Position numbers and translations under genes: made by a program
DNA from: Gliomastix tumulicola
Taxonomy: Eukaryota; Ascomycota; Sordariomycetes; Hypocreales; Bionectriaceae
DNA: 64,000 nt
NCBI GenBank assembly: GCA_001599755.1
Contig: BCHX01000001.1
Location: 5,208,001-5,272,000 of the forward strand
Reading direction: 5' to 3'
In this document: piece after piece, positions 21,845-34,087 of the stretch
Position numbering within the stretch: position 1 is the stretch's first letter
Layout of the letters: every line of letters begins with the position of its first letter
Notes under the pieces: generated by a model
Database searches by the model: none
The model's input: only the letters and a program-made list of their open reading frames with translations
Told to the model about the DNA's origin: nothing

Positions 21845-24800
21845 TTAAACGCCGAGTCCGCCACTGACACGCCACGGAGAGCCGCCCCTACTAGGCGCCG
21901 CTTCACTCCCAAGGCGCTCGCTCGCCTCCTTGTAGTACTCCTTGTCTTGGTCTAGCATCTCGTCTAGCATCTCCCTGATCTCCTTGTGTTCGTTGCGGAC
22001 CTTGTTTGCCATCTCCAGCAGGTCGCTAACAGTACGTTTCTGTGGCGGCGTGTCACCCGAGATGTCTTCGCCCTCGCCACCTTCGTCATTGTTTGGCCTC
22101 TTCCTCTTTGCGGGACTGGATTCGATGGCACTCCTGCGGTGGGACGTCTGGTCAACAATTTGTGTCGATCGGTGTAGAGATGCCCCGTGTGAGGGGGTGC
22201 TGTAGGACGACGCCCGGTGCCTGGCGCTGCCGGTAGAGCTGCCGAATGAGGTGCGCTTCGCCCAGTCTTCCTGTGACGCGGACCGATTTGATGCGCCCCA
22301 AGCGCCGTGGTACTTCTTCCCGCCGTAAATGTACTGGTCGGCCAGTTCCTCTCTAAGGACAGTCCCATCAGGCATCTGCACAAAACCCATAGCCTTGAGC
22401 CTCCACCTCTCCGAAACTTTGCTGGGCGCAGGGCCAGGAGCCGGCGATGCTGATGACGCCGGGCTAGTGCTTCTCTGGGAGAACACGGCCGGTAAAGACT
22501 TGCGGCTCGACTTGCCGAGAAGCGACTCGCGCAGAGCCCGTGTTTTCGCGCCCTCTTTCTTGACCGGTTTCACAAAAGATGGCGCAGCTGACCCGTCGGC
22601 GACAGACGAAGCGGGAGAGCTGTTGTTGCCGCTGTACACGATATCGACGATGGCTTCCCGTTCGTTCGGGATACCTGACAACACGCCCGAGGCAAGGAGT
22701 TCGTCCGCGGTTTGTCTCGAAGACGTCTTCCTCCGCTTGAGCATCTCCCGGAACTCAGCAGGGCGGTCGGCGGCAGGAAGTTGCCGCGTCGCTCTTTGCT
22801 GCTCCTCCTCCCTGGCTCGCTTCTCCTTCTTTTCGGCCTCGGCCTGCCGCCAGAACTCTCGCATCTGGTCGCGTCCACTGCGGCGGAGGAACCTCTGTCT
22901 CTTCTCTCGCGCATTGTTCTTCCAGCGATAGAAGAACTTGAGTTGCAGGTTGTAGACCCGCCACCTCTCAGCCTTTTCGTTGTTGGCCGCTTCTTCCTCC
23001 TTTTCTTGTTTCTCCTTCTCTTGTTGCACAAACTCCGTGTACAAAGGCCGGAGCAGCTCATCGACCATGAACATCTTGAACTCATCCAGAAGGCCGTCGT
23101 CGCCCAGAAGGTACCACTTTGTGAAATCCCCGATATAGTCGCGTTTTGGTGCCGGCGTGAACACCTTTGCGGGTGGAGGCGGAGGCGCGGGTCCTGAGAA
23201 CAAAGACGCAGGGCCTCCCGGGACAGCTGAGGTAGCGTTGGCTGAGTCGAATACTGACGGGGTTGTGCTACTGGCTGACGGGGTCGGAGATGCGTTCACG
23301 CTGAATCGTAGAGGAGACGGGTTTATGGCGGCGGATTTGTCCTTTGCAGGCGGCTGAAGAGAGAATTTCGGAGGCGGTAGCAAGCTTGGATTGGCAGTTT
23401 TAGTCGGCTCTGACAACACAGAAGCTGCTGGTTTCTCTGAACTACCAAGCGGCTCAGTCTCTGTAGTGCGCGTCGATGCAGGCGGAAAAAACGATGTCGT
23501 AGTTGAAGTTGTCGGCTTGGCAGTTGGGAACGGCCCAGAACCTGGCTCAGATGTCGTAGTTGCCGGAGCGAAAAGAGAAGGTGAGGACGTGGCGGGCGTT
23601 GAAGAGGGNGGCTTGGNGTCAAAGAGGCTAGGCTGGTTGGCCTTCGGCGCTGCAAAAGGCGATGGTTGGGTGACATCTCCGTTTTGAGTTGGCTTCTCAG
23701 TCTTCGGCTGAGCGAGGTTGGCGAACGGATTAGATGGCACCGCCTCAGATGTCTTCCCACTGTCCGGTGCACTGATAGCGGGTGCGAAAGGGCTGGCGCT
23801 CGTTGGGGCTGCGAAGGCGGGTGCCTGTGCAGCCTGAGGCGGAAAGCTGGAGAAGAACGGGCTAGGCTTGGCCTCAGCCTGAGGATTAGAGAAGACGGAG
23901 GCCGGTGCGGCAGAGGTCTGCGTGTCGGTAGCAGGCGTTGCTATTGTGCCGAATTAGCTTGAGTCAAACTTGTGTCGTTTCGTTCGTGAAAAAGAGTATC
24001 AAGAAAATGAGAAAATCAAAACATGAATGCTAGCCGTGTTCAAAGTTTAGTCCTCCACATTGTCCTACAAAAAGATTGGGCTCTTTGAGGGGAACAAAAC
24101 AGTGCCGGTTTGCGTTGTAGATTCCGGCTCTTACCTGAGAAACTCCACGGAGTCGAGCTGGCGGTACCATTTGGCGGCTGTGCTGCTGGTTGACCGAATG
24201 GCGAGGGTGTAGGAGCGGCGGGCTGTTGTAGTTTCTGCTGCCCATTCTCTTCGACAAAGAGGCTCCCTTCGTTGGTGGTATTATTTGCTGGCTTTGGAGC
24301 GAACGAGGGAGCAGGAGCACCACCCGCTCCCCAGACGGTTGTGTGGATCACTTCAGGAAGACTCTTGTCGCCGCGTTTCCTCTCGACTAGCTTTTCGGAG
24401 AACTGGTGTGGCAGCTTGAGACGGTCCACCTGCTGCCTGTGCTGAAGGACCAGGCGCTTCTGATTAACATCGCCAGGGTGTTGCTCGTCGTCTTCGAAAT
24501 CCAAGCCAGCCTTCTCCGCATATGAGATAGCCTGTTCCACAGTGTCGAATCTGAGGAATTCGTTGAGAGCAGCGGCTGTCACGTCCCTTGTCTCAGCCTT
24601 TGGCCGACCCAGGGCGCCAGCAAGAGCCGTAAGTACCGAGTTGCGCAACGCTGAGAAGTGAATCTCGGCGAAGCACGCCATAGTGTAGGAAACTGCCGGG
24701 TCTTCGACGATGCGGAAGTACGAGTGGGCGGGACCAGCGGCAGCAAGCGTTGGTGCCGGCTTCAAGGGTCCGTAAAAGTCTCGCGTGTTCTGAAGAGCCT

Positions 24801-26253
24801 CGACGAGAGAGACTGCAGTGCGCACGTCATCCGATTCCTTCCATAGCCAGGGTTTCCACTGTCGCTGTAAAGTGTCCATAATGTTGGGGTCGAGCGCGTG
24901 GAAGAGGAGGTAGTAAGCTCGGAACTCGGCCTCGTTGTCGCATGCTATGCCCTGAACATTGCAGTCGTCGTAGAGATCGCGCAGTGAAAGAAGGGCCTTG
25001 CCTAGCTGTTCGTTCTCCTGCTGTTCAACGAAGTCCTCGGGAGTAATATCGGGTTGTGAGAGGAGGTGGAGAGAGGTGGCGTGGAACCGAGCAATGTTCT
25101 CCAGCACGTGCACCTGGGTCTTGATCTCTTCAGGGCCGAGGGTCGAGAAGAAGGTGAAGTCTCGTCGGATAGCTCTTGTGCGATCCCACAAGAAGCCGTG
25201 CATCGTGGGGAGATTATCGTCGTCATGTAATAATTCGTCGATTAGGTAGTCCATTGTTCGCCGCAGTGTCGGGACAGATCGAACGTCCATCGGCAGCGGT
25301 GCCTCCTGCCCAGCGGCGGAACGCGCCAGCTTCTTCACCATGCGTTGTGTATTGGCAAATTTCGTCTCGGGATCCTTCTCGGCCTGGACCACATCGAACT
25401 CGGTAATTCTCGTGATCTTCTCGTACTCGGGGCACATGTCTTCGCCGATTCCTCGAAAGTCGATCGCCTCGTCCAGCCGCTTCCGCTTATTCGGGTCGTC
25501 GATCAGACCGGCGTTCGTCAGAGAGGTGCGCACTCTCGCCCGGTACTCCTCGTAGTCATCCCTAAACTTGGCCATGGCGGCCTTGCTGTTCGGGTCGCCA
25601 GGTTGCGACGGCCAGGCCGGGGGGCCAATGCCATCCTGCTGCAGCTGCGTATACACTTTCCGCGCGAAGGGGTCGGTCGAGTTCAACAGCGATGCCGGGA
25701 TACTCGTCGTACCCGTGGATGCTGCGCGAAAAGATCCCCCAGAGCCAAAGGCACCAGTCGCGTTATTCCCTTTGCTCTGACGGGCGCCGCCAAACGGTGC
25801 CTGTCTCGCCGGAGCCGCCGTTCCATTAGGCACAGGCTTCGCGTGACCGTTCTGCTTCTTCGTATTATTATTCTTCCCCGTGTTGTCACCGCGAGCCTTG
25901 CGCTTGTGCCCTTCGCCCTCGCTCGCAGACGCATCCCTGTCCTGCTGAAAACCTCTGCCTTTCCGCTTCGTTTCCGACTCGCTGCCCGAGCCGAATTGAT
26001 TTTTCGCCGGTCGTGCATCAGGCTTCTTCCCAAAGGCTGTCGTGCTGCTGTTGCTCGGCGCGCCGAAGACGTTCTTCGCCGGCTCCGACGACTTGTTCCC
26101 AAAGGGCGTCGAGCCGAACCCCGAGGAGCCGAAGCTCGGCTTCCCGAAGCCTACCGAGCCTGCATTCTGTGTCTTTGTCGCGCCGCCGCTCGCGAAGAAG
26201 GGATTCGCTGCCGTCGTGCTGGGCTGGATCTTGGAGTTGAAAGGGTGCGTCAT
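21845..26253 (-). CDS. SAC3: SAC3/GANP family mRNA export scaffold
   Basis: Two exons (24135-26253 and 21845-23940) give 1404 aa. They are joined by a 194-nt intron (TCAG/GTAAGA donor, ATAG acceptor), and the phase fits exactly. The N-terminus (about residues 30-80) has FG motifs such as those bound by Mex67. A basic linker follows, then the SAC3/GANP helical domain (about 250-600), with the DMCPEYEK start typical of the family. The C-terminal exon has a Pro/Thr/Ser-rich FG-poor stretch, then a charged helical region with a WKNNAREKR-type segment that would bind Cdc31 and Sus1. The protein scaffolds TREX-2 at the nuclear pore. Two undetermined bases at 23609 and 23617 lie in exon 2. One affects a codon CCN, which is Pro in any case. 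The other leaves one residue as Ser, Thr, Pro or Ala. The two halves can be mistaken for separate genes. Confidence 0.92.
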
Positions 26254-26891
26254 TGGGGCGACGATGCAACGGCGGTCGTCGCATTCATCTAGGTCGTATA
26301 CCAGTCATGGGGAAGAAGCAAGGAGAGAGAGGAGGGGGAAATAAAAAAGAAGAAGAAGAGCGGCAGATATAAAAGAACAACGCCCGATCCCCGTATCGAA
26401 TGAAGTGACCGAGGCGTTGTTGTTGATGCTGAAAATAAGTCCAGGCGGTCCTGGAACAAAGGTGATGGACGAGAAAGGTCAAGGTCAGGCGTGTTTGGAG
26501 AAGGTGTCGGTGGAGCTCCGAGGCTGAAGCTCTGATTGGTCACAGAGCTTCTAAGAAGGCTCGATTCCCGTCACGTGACGCCCTCCCAACCACCTTATGA
26601 GTTGAGTCACCCAACCTCACATAGCACTTCAAGACATAGGTCTTTCAGAAGCTAGTATGACTAAGTCCGGCGTCACAGTCTTTACCTTGTGCTACATGTC
26701 TGAACGAGACTCGCAAATCCATTACCATTCGCCAAATACCTTTCTATCATCAGAATCTACGCACACCCAATTGCTTGCACCAGGAGTGGAGTTTCGAGTT
26801 TGTGTTCCCAATTCCGCGCTTCCAGAGTCGTATAGATTGTTCAGTGTTTCAATTGCATGATTGTCATTAGATCGTGAGTAACAAGTCAATA
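26254..26891. promoter_or_regulatory. SAC3 promoter and LTV1 3' flank
   Basis: 638 bp between tandem minus-strand genes. It contains the TCACGTGA palindrome at 26571-26578. No gene was recognised. Confidence 0.45.
26571..26578. promoter_or_regulatory. TCACGTGA palindrome upstream of SAC3
   Basis: Perfect palindrome about 320 bp upstream of the SAC3 ATG; with its flanks it extends to the 10-mer GTCACGTGAC. Binding by a bHLH factor is inferred. Confidence 0.4.
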
Positions 26892-28201
26892 TTACCGGCC
26901 CCGAATCCGCGCGGGCCCCAGACCGGAGCGAATCTCCTCCAGCTGCTGCAGCCCCGTCTGCGCCTTGGTCTTCTTCGACGTCCTCTTCCCAGGTTTCGTG
27001 TAGTTCCCCAGGAAGTCATCCATGATACTGTCAAAATCCGAGCGCACAGGACCGGTGATACTCGACGCCGTCGAGACCTGCGACACAGACGCCCCGTCAT
27101 CCACATCCTCATTGTAGTTCTCCTCGATCTTGTCAAACCGTGAGTCCAGCAGCGTCATCTGGTCCGTCCGCACGAGCGACGAGGACGTCATGGAATAGCT
27201 CGACGCGTCCGTCAGCGCGCCCTTCCTCTTCTTCTTTCGCCCGCCGTTGGTCGTCGCCGTCCACCCGGACTGAAGTTCTGAGGGTGCGGCAGGCCCGGCA
27301 GCGCGTGTAGACTTCTGCTCCTTCTTGAACTGCTTGAAGTCCTCCATCCAGTCCTGTGACGGGCCCTCCTCCGGCTGATCTAGCGACTTAACCAGCTGCG
27401 GCACCTGGTCCTTGTACTCCTTGGCCGGCTTCGCCGTGTCGTCCGACTCCCAGCCATCCTCATCGTCGTAGACGCCCTCGTCCTCAAACTCATAGTCATC
27501 CAGCTCGCGCCCATCTTTCGTCAGCTGCTTGAAGATATCATCGTCATCCTCCACATACGCCTCGTCTTCCAGCGCCTCGAGCGCCTCGCGCAGCCTCGGA
27601 TCCATATCCGGCTGGAACCCAGCAATAGAGTCCGGCACGTCCTGCTGCGCCTCGTACGTCAACCGCGTGAGGTTCTTCGACGGCAGCATCTCCTCGTCAA
27701 ACTCGACATCACCCTTCTTCTCCTTCTTGCCGCCATCCAGGTCCACGTCCCGCAGCGCATCCTCGAGCGTCTGCTTCTGTTTTCCCTTGTTCTTGTTCCC
27801 CGTTGCCTCGGCCTCGACGAACACGACCTCGCCGCCGGATCCCGAGTTCAGGTCCCGCAGATGCTGCATGTAGTCGTACTCGGTGTCGTCGAAGTACACG
27901 CCGTGGTTCGCCGCCTCGCCCTCGTTGGCGCGGATGCTCTGGGCGTCGGCGCCGAGCTCGGTGGCCAGGTCCTCGAGGTGCTTGATCTCGGAGGGGCCCG
28001 TCTTGCGCGCCGTCGGGTTCAGCACCATGGACGGCGCATCTTGGTCGTGGATCAGGGGGTCATTCTGCGGGCGGTGCACCAGCGTGAAGTGCTGGGCCGT
28101 CTTCTTGTCGCTGGGAGGGGTCAGTCTCAGGGACAAAAGGTAACAATGGTGTCGCAAGAGGAAGAAGAGATGAATACTCACATCCACTTGCCTTTAGGCA
28201 T
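26892..28201 (-). CDS. LTV1: LTV1, 40S subunit assembly/export factor
   Basis: Two exons: a 20-nt first exon (28182-28201, MPKGKW plus two bases) and 26892-28110, giving 412 aa. The 71-nt intron has a GTGAGT donor and a CCCAG acceptor. The start MPKGKWIDKK...F.LVHR, the YDYMQHLR segment, the acidic middle and the basic C-terminus with a FDSIMDDFL motif are typical of LTV1. In yeast this factor binds the head of the pre-40S subunit near Rps3 and Enp1 and is released after phosphorylation. The gene is divergent from LSG1, a 60S assembly factor. Without the tiny first exon the true N-terminus is missed. Confidence 0.93.
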
Positions 28202-28633
28202 CTTGACGACTGTATTCAGGGTCTAGTATCGCTACGAAGATGTCGAATCTAGGAGAGGCTGGATGGGGGAATTTGGGAATTTCCAAATCCCACCATCAAC
28301 GCCCGACTCGAGGAAAAGTTTTGGCGGGGCTCACAAAATTCCTGCACCGTTATCCGTTATCTCTGCACTGTACAGCACGTACTTTTAACGTGGACTAGCA
28401 CAGTGTTAATACCGTCATATGACGTTCTCGCCCGATTTGCCCCTCCATTTGCAAATATTCCATCGACTGTTATAAATCAACCCTCCCAACGACACACACT
28501 CACTCCCCTTGCATCAGCCTTCATCCCATGCGAGCACAGGATAACTTCTGTCCTCCCCTCGTACCCGACGCACTCGCCGTCGCCAAACACCACACCACAT
28601 AGAGAATCAACCCATATCATTCAGTCGCCCACC
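28202..28633. promoter_or_regulatory. Bidirectional promoter of LTV1 and LSG1
   Basis: 432 bp between divergent starts. The LSG1 side is C-rich just before its ATG. No motif stands out by eye. Confidence 0.5.
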
Positions 28634-30690
28634 ATGGTCCTCGCCAAGTCCAAAAACGCCGTCGGGCTGGGCAACTCGCTCATGAACGACCGCTTCGGCA
28701 AGGGCAAAGGCTCCGACCGCAAGCGCGCGGGCGCCGTCGCGCGCACCAACGCCACGACGGGCGAGCAGTACCTCATCAACGAGAAGCAGGACGCCGCCTG
28801 GGTCAAGATGCGCTCCGTCACCGAGCAGGGCGCCCTGGACGAGTTCCTCGCCACGGCCGAGCTCGCGGGCACCGACTTCACGGCCGAGAAGATGAACAAC
28901 GTCAAGATCATCCACACGGACCAGCGGAACCCGTATCTGTTGTCTGCGCACGAGGAGCGCGTCGTGCTGGGGAAGCACAGGATGCACAAGGCGAGGCTGA
29001 CGGTGCCGAGGCGGCCGCGGTGGGACGCGTCGACGACGCCCGAGGAGCTGGACGTGCGGGAGAGGGAGGGCTTTCTGAACTGGCGGAGGGGGCTGGCGGA
29101 GCTGCAGGAGAGCAATGATCTGCTGATGACGCCGTTTGAGAGGAACCTCGAGGTCTGGAGGCAGCTGTGGCGTGTGATTGAGCGCTCGGATCTCGTCGTG
29201 CAGATTGTCGACGCTCGTAACCCGCTGCTCTTCCGTTCCGAGGATCTGGAGAACTACGTCAAGGATGTGGACTCCAAGAAGGCGAATCTGCTGCTCATCA
29301 ACAAGGCCGACATGCTCACGGAGAACCAGAGGAAGGCCTGGGCGAAGCACCTCAAAGAGGCGGGTATCGCCTTTAACTTCTTCTCCGCATACCTTGCCAA
29401 GGAACGCAACGAGGCCGAGAGCGACGAGGATGGCGAGGACGAGGAGAACTGGACACAAAAGCCCAGCGCCCCTGCGCCAGAGGCGTCAACGTCCAAGAGC
29501 GCAGGCAAGCAGCCCGCCGAAGAAGTCGAAGGATCCTCAGAGTCCGAAGGCGACAGCGAGGACGGCGGCGCAGACACAACTGTCAGCGAAGACGACACCA
29601 GGATCCTCACCATCGAAGAGCTAGAAGACATATTCCTCAGCTACGCCCCCGCAGACGCAGGTAAGAATCCTCCCTCTTCCCCCTTTTTTCACCCCTTCCC
29701 CTTCCATCACCAAAATCCATTTCTCTAACAACCCACACCACAGAAGCCGACCACAAGCTCCAAGTAGGCCTCATAGGCTACCCCAACGTCGGTAAATCGT
29801 CCACCATCAACGCCCTCATCGGCGCCAAGAAGGTCTCCGTCTCCTCGACGCCGGGAAAGACGAAGCACTTCCAGACCATCCACCTCTCGGACCGCGTCGT
29901 CCTTTGCGACTGCCCCGGTCTCGTCTTCCCCAACTTCGCCACGACCAAGGCCGACCTCGTCTGCAACGGCGTCCTGCCCATCGACCAGATGCGCGAGTTC
30001 GCGGGCCCTGTCGGTCTCGTCACGCTGCGCATCCCGAAGCCCTTCCTCGAGGCGACGTACGGCATCCGCATCAAGACGAGACCGCTCGAGGAAGGTGGAA
30101 CAGGCGTGCCCACGTCCGAGGAGCTGCTGCGGTCGTACGCCTCGGCGCGCGGCTTCCACACGCAGGGTCTCGGTCAACCCGACGAGTCGCGTGCCGCGCG
30201 GTACGTGCTCAAGGACTACGTCAACGGCAAGCTGCTCCACGTCGAGCCCCCGCCCGAGTCGGGCATCGACCCGCGCGCCTTCAACGCCGAGCTCTACGAC
30301 GAGGCGCACCTCCCCGAGAAGCGCCGCGGCACGGCCCTCGCCTCGACCGTGTCCGCGCTCTCCCTCGAGACGGACGCCGCCGCCGACGCGGCCTCCATGG
30401 CCTCGGACTTCATCGCCCTGCCCCAGGGCCCCAAGTCCGAGAGGATCGACAAGGGCTTCTTCGGCGCGGCCGCCGAGCAGGGCCACGTGACCATGCCCTT
30501 CAACCACAAGTACACGGAGCAGGGCAAGGAGCAGCGGGCCGTCAGCGGACGCAAGGCGCGCGCCATCGTCGCGCTCGAGAACGGGCTGGATCCCAAGGAC
30601 GTGCAGGTCGTCTCGAGCAAGAAGCACTTCAAGGGCGGGAGCAGGAGTAGAAAGGGGAAGAAGAAGGCGAGCACGTTAGATGACGATTGA
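28634..30690 (+). CDS. LSG1: LSG1, large-subunit GTPase
   Basis: Two exons (28634-29660 and 29744-30690) give 657 aa, with an 83-nt intron (GTAAGA/CACAG). It is a circularly permuted GTPase: the G4 motif NKAD (about 223-226) comes before the P-loop GYPNVGKSS (about 354-362) and the G3 motif DCPGL. An acidic insertion of about 80 residues lies between G4 and G1. The C-terminus is basic. LSG1 acts in the cytosol to release Nmd3 from the late pre-60S subunit. The start MVLAKSKNAVGLG and the distal RKGKKK tail fit the family. Upstream in-frame Met codons are ignored because similarity begins at 28634. Confidence 0.95.
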
Positions 30691-31240
30691 ACAAGATACG
30701 ACGAAAGCAAGAAATGAACTTTATCAAGCACGTTAAACCATGCTCACACTCATCCATCCATGCCATACCAATTCATTCCACCAAGTGATCTAGTCTCTCC
30801 GAAACACGTTCCCTCTCAAACATCATCATCGTTGTCACAGATCTAAGACCATCTTTAATTCATTATTTTTTTCCAATTAAGACTAGGAGAATTATTAAGT
30901 ACTAATTTGTTTCCATGTTTGCCAAAATAAAAAACCAATCTCTATTGCAACATGTCGTCAAATCATTCATTACCCAAAAAATCAAGGTAGATTCCAAAAA
31001 CACTTCTTTGTAAAAACAGCCAAAGCCAGTATTAATCCCATCCCAAGAAGCAAAAGCATAAAAAAAAAGCAAGCAAAAAAAAGACTCCAAAGTTTCCAAA
31101 ACTCCGAGAAGAGACCCTCTGTTCGGGTCTTGCTCGTTGCGCAACAGTGATTAAAGGAATGACAGATGATGATGATGATGATGATGGATCATGAGGACAA
31201 AGGAAAGGGTATCATCAAACTGAGGAGGACACCAAACAAC
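30691..31240. other. Convergent 3' flanks of LSG1 and the GT2 gene
   Basis: 550 bp, AT-rich, with A-rich tracts around 31045-31085 and a GAT trinucleotide tract near 31166-31187. No gene was recognised. Confidence 0.45.
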
Positions 31241-34087
31241 TTAGTAGTTGTAGATCATCAGGTTGGGGTTGAGCACCAGAGGCGTGAGGGCGTGGAAGCT
31301 CAGGTTGAGAGCCAACGGGATGATGGCGGTGAAGTCCTTGATGGCCCAGTCAGCCGGGGCAAAGGCGCCGAGGTAGATCATGCCGCCGATGACGACGACG
31401 ATGAAGAGGTACATCCAGCGGAAGGTCTTGAAGATACGGGGCATCTCCTGGAAGAAGTTGGACTCCTCCTTCTCCTTGGAGGTGGCACCCCACTGCATGT
31501 CGACGTGGAAGAGATGAGCAAGCAGGGCGACGGTGATGTGGTAGGCGATGCCGCCGAAGAAGCAGGTCATCATGGGGGACCACTTGAAGTTCTCGAAGAG
31601 GGAGCCGAGGAGAGACTTCTCGCCAGTGCGGTAGCGGAGGAGAGCCAGGGAGACGTGGCCAAGAGCGTTGAAGATGACGACGAGCGAGATGAAGGCGTCC
31701 CAGGAGGTGAGGTAGGACGAAGCAAGGTCGTCGCGGAACCAGCCAACGAGGAAGTAGTTGAGCAGGGTCAGCAGCAGAGCGGAGCCGAGGGCGAAGTAGG
31801 AGCACATGTAGGCCATGATCGACAGCTTGGACGACAGCATGATGTCGGAGCGGAGGAAGGTGTAGAAGAGAGGAGTGAAGGGGCCCTTGAAGATCCAGCG
31901 GTGCAGAGGATGGAAGATCATCTCGCTGACACCGTAGGCGTACTTCTGCCAGCGGGCAATCTCGTCGTAGATGGTCAGGGAGACACCCTCCTTGAAGCCA
32001 TCACCGTGGTAAGAGGCGACGCGGATGACATTGCCCTTCATTTGGAGACGGAGAGAGATATCGAAATCCTCAGACACGTGGTTCTCGGACCAGTAGCAGA
32101 CATAGTTCTCGTCCTTGGGGACACCGACATCTTGGACAGCTGCAGATGTTTGTTAGCAAGTTGTTGATCATTTTATCTTATGAGAGGACAAGACTTACCC
32201 TGCCACCTGAGGAAGGCGTTGTGACCGACAAAGGGAGCAACCTCGCCAGAGCCAATGGAGAAACGAATGGAGGAGTAGACCAGGTTGGTGAAGAAGGTAA
32301 TACCGTTCTCGAAGTAGTCGTGGGAGACCTGCATGACACCAGTCGAGTGCTGGATAATGGCAACCTCGGGGTTCAGGAACATCTCAGCGGCACCGTAGAG
32401 AAGGCAGTCAACGGGGACACGGGTATCAGAGTCGACGATGAGGATGACCTCACCCATGCGGATGTTGCCACCAGCCATGGCCTGAGGGTTCTCGGAGAGG
32501 ACGCGGGCGAGAGCCTGCTGGTAGAGGTCCTCCTCCTCAGTCTCGTCAATCATGTCGGTACCGTTGGCATCGACGAGCTCCTGGAGGTACTCCTCGACCT
32601 TCTGGGACAGGTTGAGAGCGTAGTTCATGTTGGAGGCCTTCTTGAACTTGCCAGCACGGACGAAGCCCTCCTCGCCGTTGTGCTTGGGGCGGGCGACCCA
32701 GCCAATGTGGTTGTCATGGTAGAACTCGCGGCGGATCTGAACCAGGTCCTCGCCGATGCCAGCGCGGAGACCGTCGTCGTTGACGAAGATGCTAGCGGAT
32801 CCACCGTGTGACTCGTAGTACGACATGGCGGCCTGCAGAGACCGGATGGTGGGGATGATGACAGACTCCATTCCCTCCTTGTAGACGGGCATCTGGATGG
32901 TGATCTTGGGGGCAACGAAGCCCTCGGCGTAGCAGCGGCGCATGTTGGGCTTGTAGCACGAGTAGTAGCGAGAGTTGGTGGTGGTGCCGCCGATGGGACC
33001 GATCATCTGGAACAGGTTGGTGAAGATGACCTGGAAGAAGAACAGACTGATCAGGATGAGGAGCGGGATCGGGGCGATGAGAGCCATGCGAGTGTAGGTG
33101 CCGTCGAGCAGACTCTCGCTGACAAGCTTGCCGGTGGAGGTACCGAGGAGGAGGCAGAAAGCCAGGCAGATGGAGAGACCGACAAAGACGGCCGAGGTGT
33201 ACATGACAGGGCGGCTCAGCGACTCGGGGCGATCGTACGAGGTGTCCTTCTCGAGGATCTCCTCGTTGAAGTCCTCGCTGATGACAGTGGCAGGGGCCTT
33301 CTCCAGACCAGGGGAGGCAATGCCGCCATAGCTGGACATGCGGGACGAGAGGATCGAGGGAGGACGCGTGGGGAGCTGGAGGATGTTGAAGGGAAGGCGA
33401 GCATCACCCCAGACCAGAGAGAGGAGCTTCTCCTCGATGCGGGTAGCCTGGGGAATCATGTTCTGGATGTCATCCTGCCAGACAAGGACAAGGCGCTCCT
33501 GTCGGCAGACGCAAGCGTACTGGAACTTCTTGACGTTGGAGGGCTGAGCCATGGTCAGGGAGTCGATGATCTGCAGCTGGGAGCCATCCTTGAAGCGCAG
33601 CTCGGTCTGGCCCGGGACGAGCGACTCGAGGATGCCGTCAAGCATCTGGGGGCGCATGGTCATGGCCACAACCAGGTTGAGGCGCATCACCGCACCGAGA
33701 AGCACATGGTGAGCCGGGTCGGGCGACGTAACATAGCTGCCACGGGTGCGTCTCATCAGAACACCGAGACAGTCTTCAGGGTCGTTCTCGGCGGGGATCC
33801 AACCACTGGCGATCATGCGCTTGTGGAGGTAGGTGTTCATCTAGCAGGCAGGGAAAGCACGAATTAGCCACTCTGTTCCCCAATTGGCAACGATTGACAG
33901 TTCACTAGGCACTACTACTCACTGTGCGGTACCGGAAGTCATCGTCGTAGGTGATGCTGAGCGGGGAGAGACCGCCCGTCCGGGGCTCTTGGGAGTTGAT
34001 GGAAACGACCGACATGGCGGCAGACGAGTTGACGCGAGGCACTCGGGCCGGAGCGCCCTGGATAGAGGGCGAAGGGGAGTGGTTCAT
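31241..34087 (-). CDS. Family-2 glycosyltransferase (processive polysaccharide synthase-like)
   Basis: Three exons (33923-34087, 32199-33840 and 31241-32139) give 901 aa. Introns are 82 and 59 nt. The layout is cytosolic N-terminus, two membrane segments (about 267-288 and 308-330), a large catalytic domain, and several membrane segments to the end. Catalytic marks are VNDDG (about 408-412), DSD (about 525-527) and SEDFD (about 625-629). Where cellulose and chitin synthases have QxxRW or QRRRW, this protein has YDEIARW: the RW is kept, the Gln is not. It is therefore a GT2 cell-wall enzyme related to cellulose-synthase-like proteins, not a classical chitin synthase. The sugar it uses is unknown. 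The next gene upstream, across 5.6 kb, is a GH16 enzyme on the same strand. Confidence 0.88.

Noticed and set aside
21845..26253. Two separate genes in the SAC3 region
   Set aside because: A phase-matched 194-nt intron joins the halves, the second half has no start of its own, and its content fits the SAC3 C-terminus.
31241..34087. Classical chitin synthase
   Set aside because: The QRRRW motif and the chitin synthase N-terminal domain are absent.
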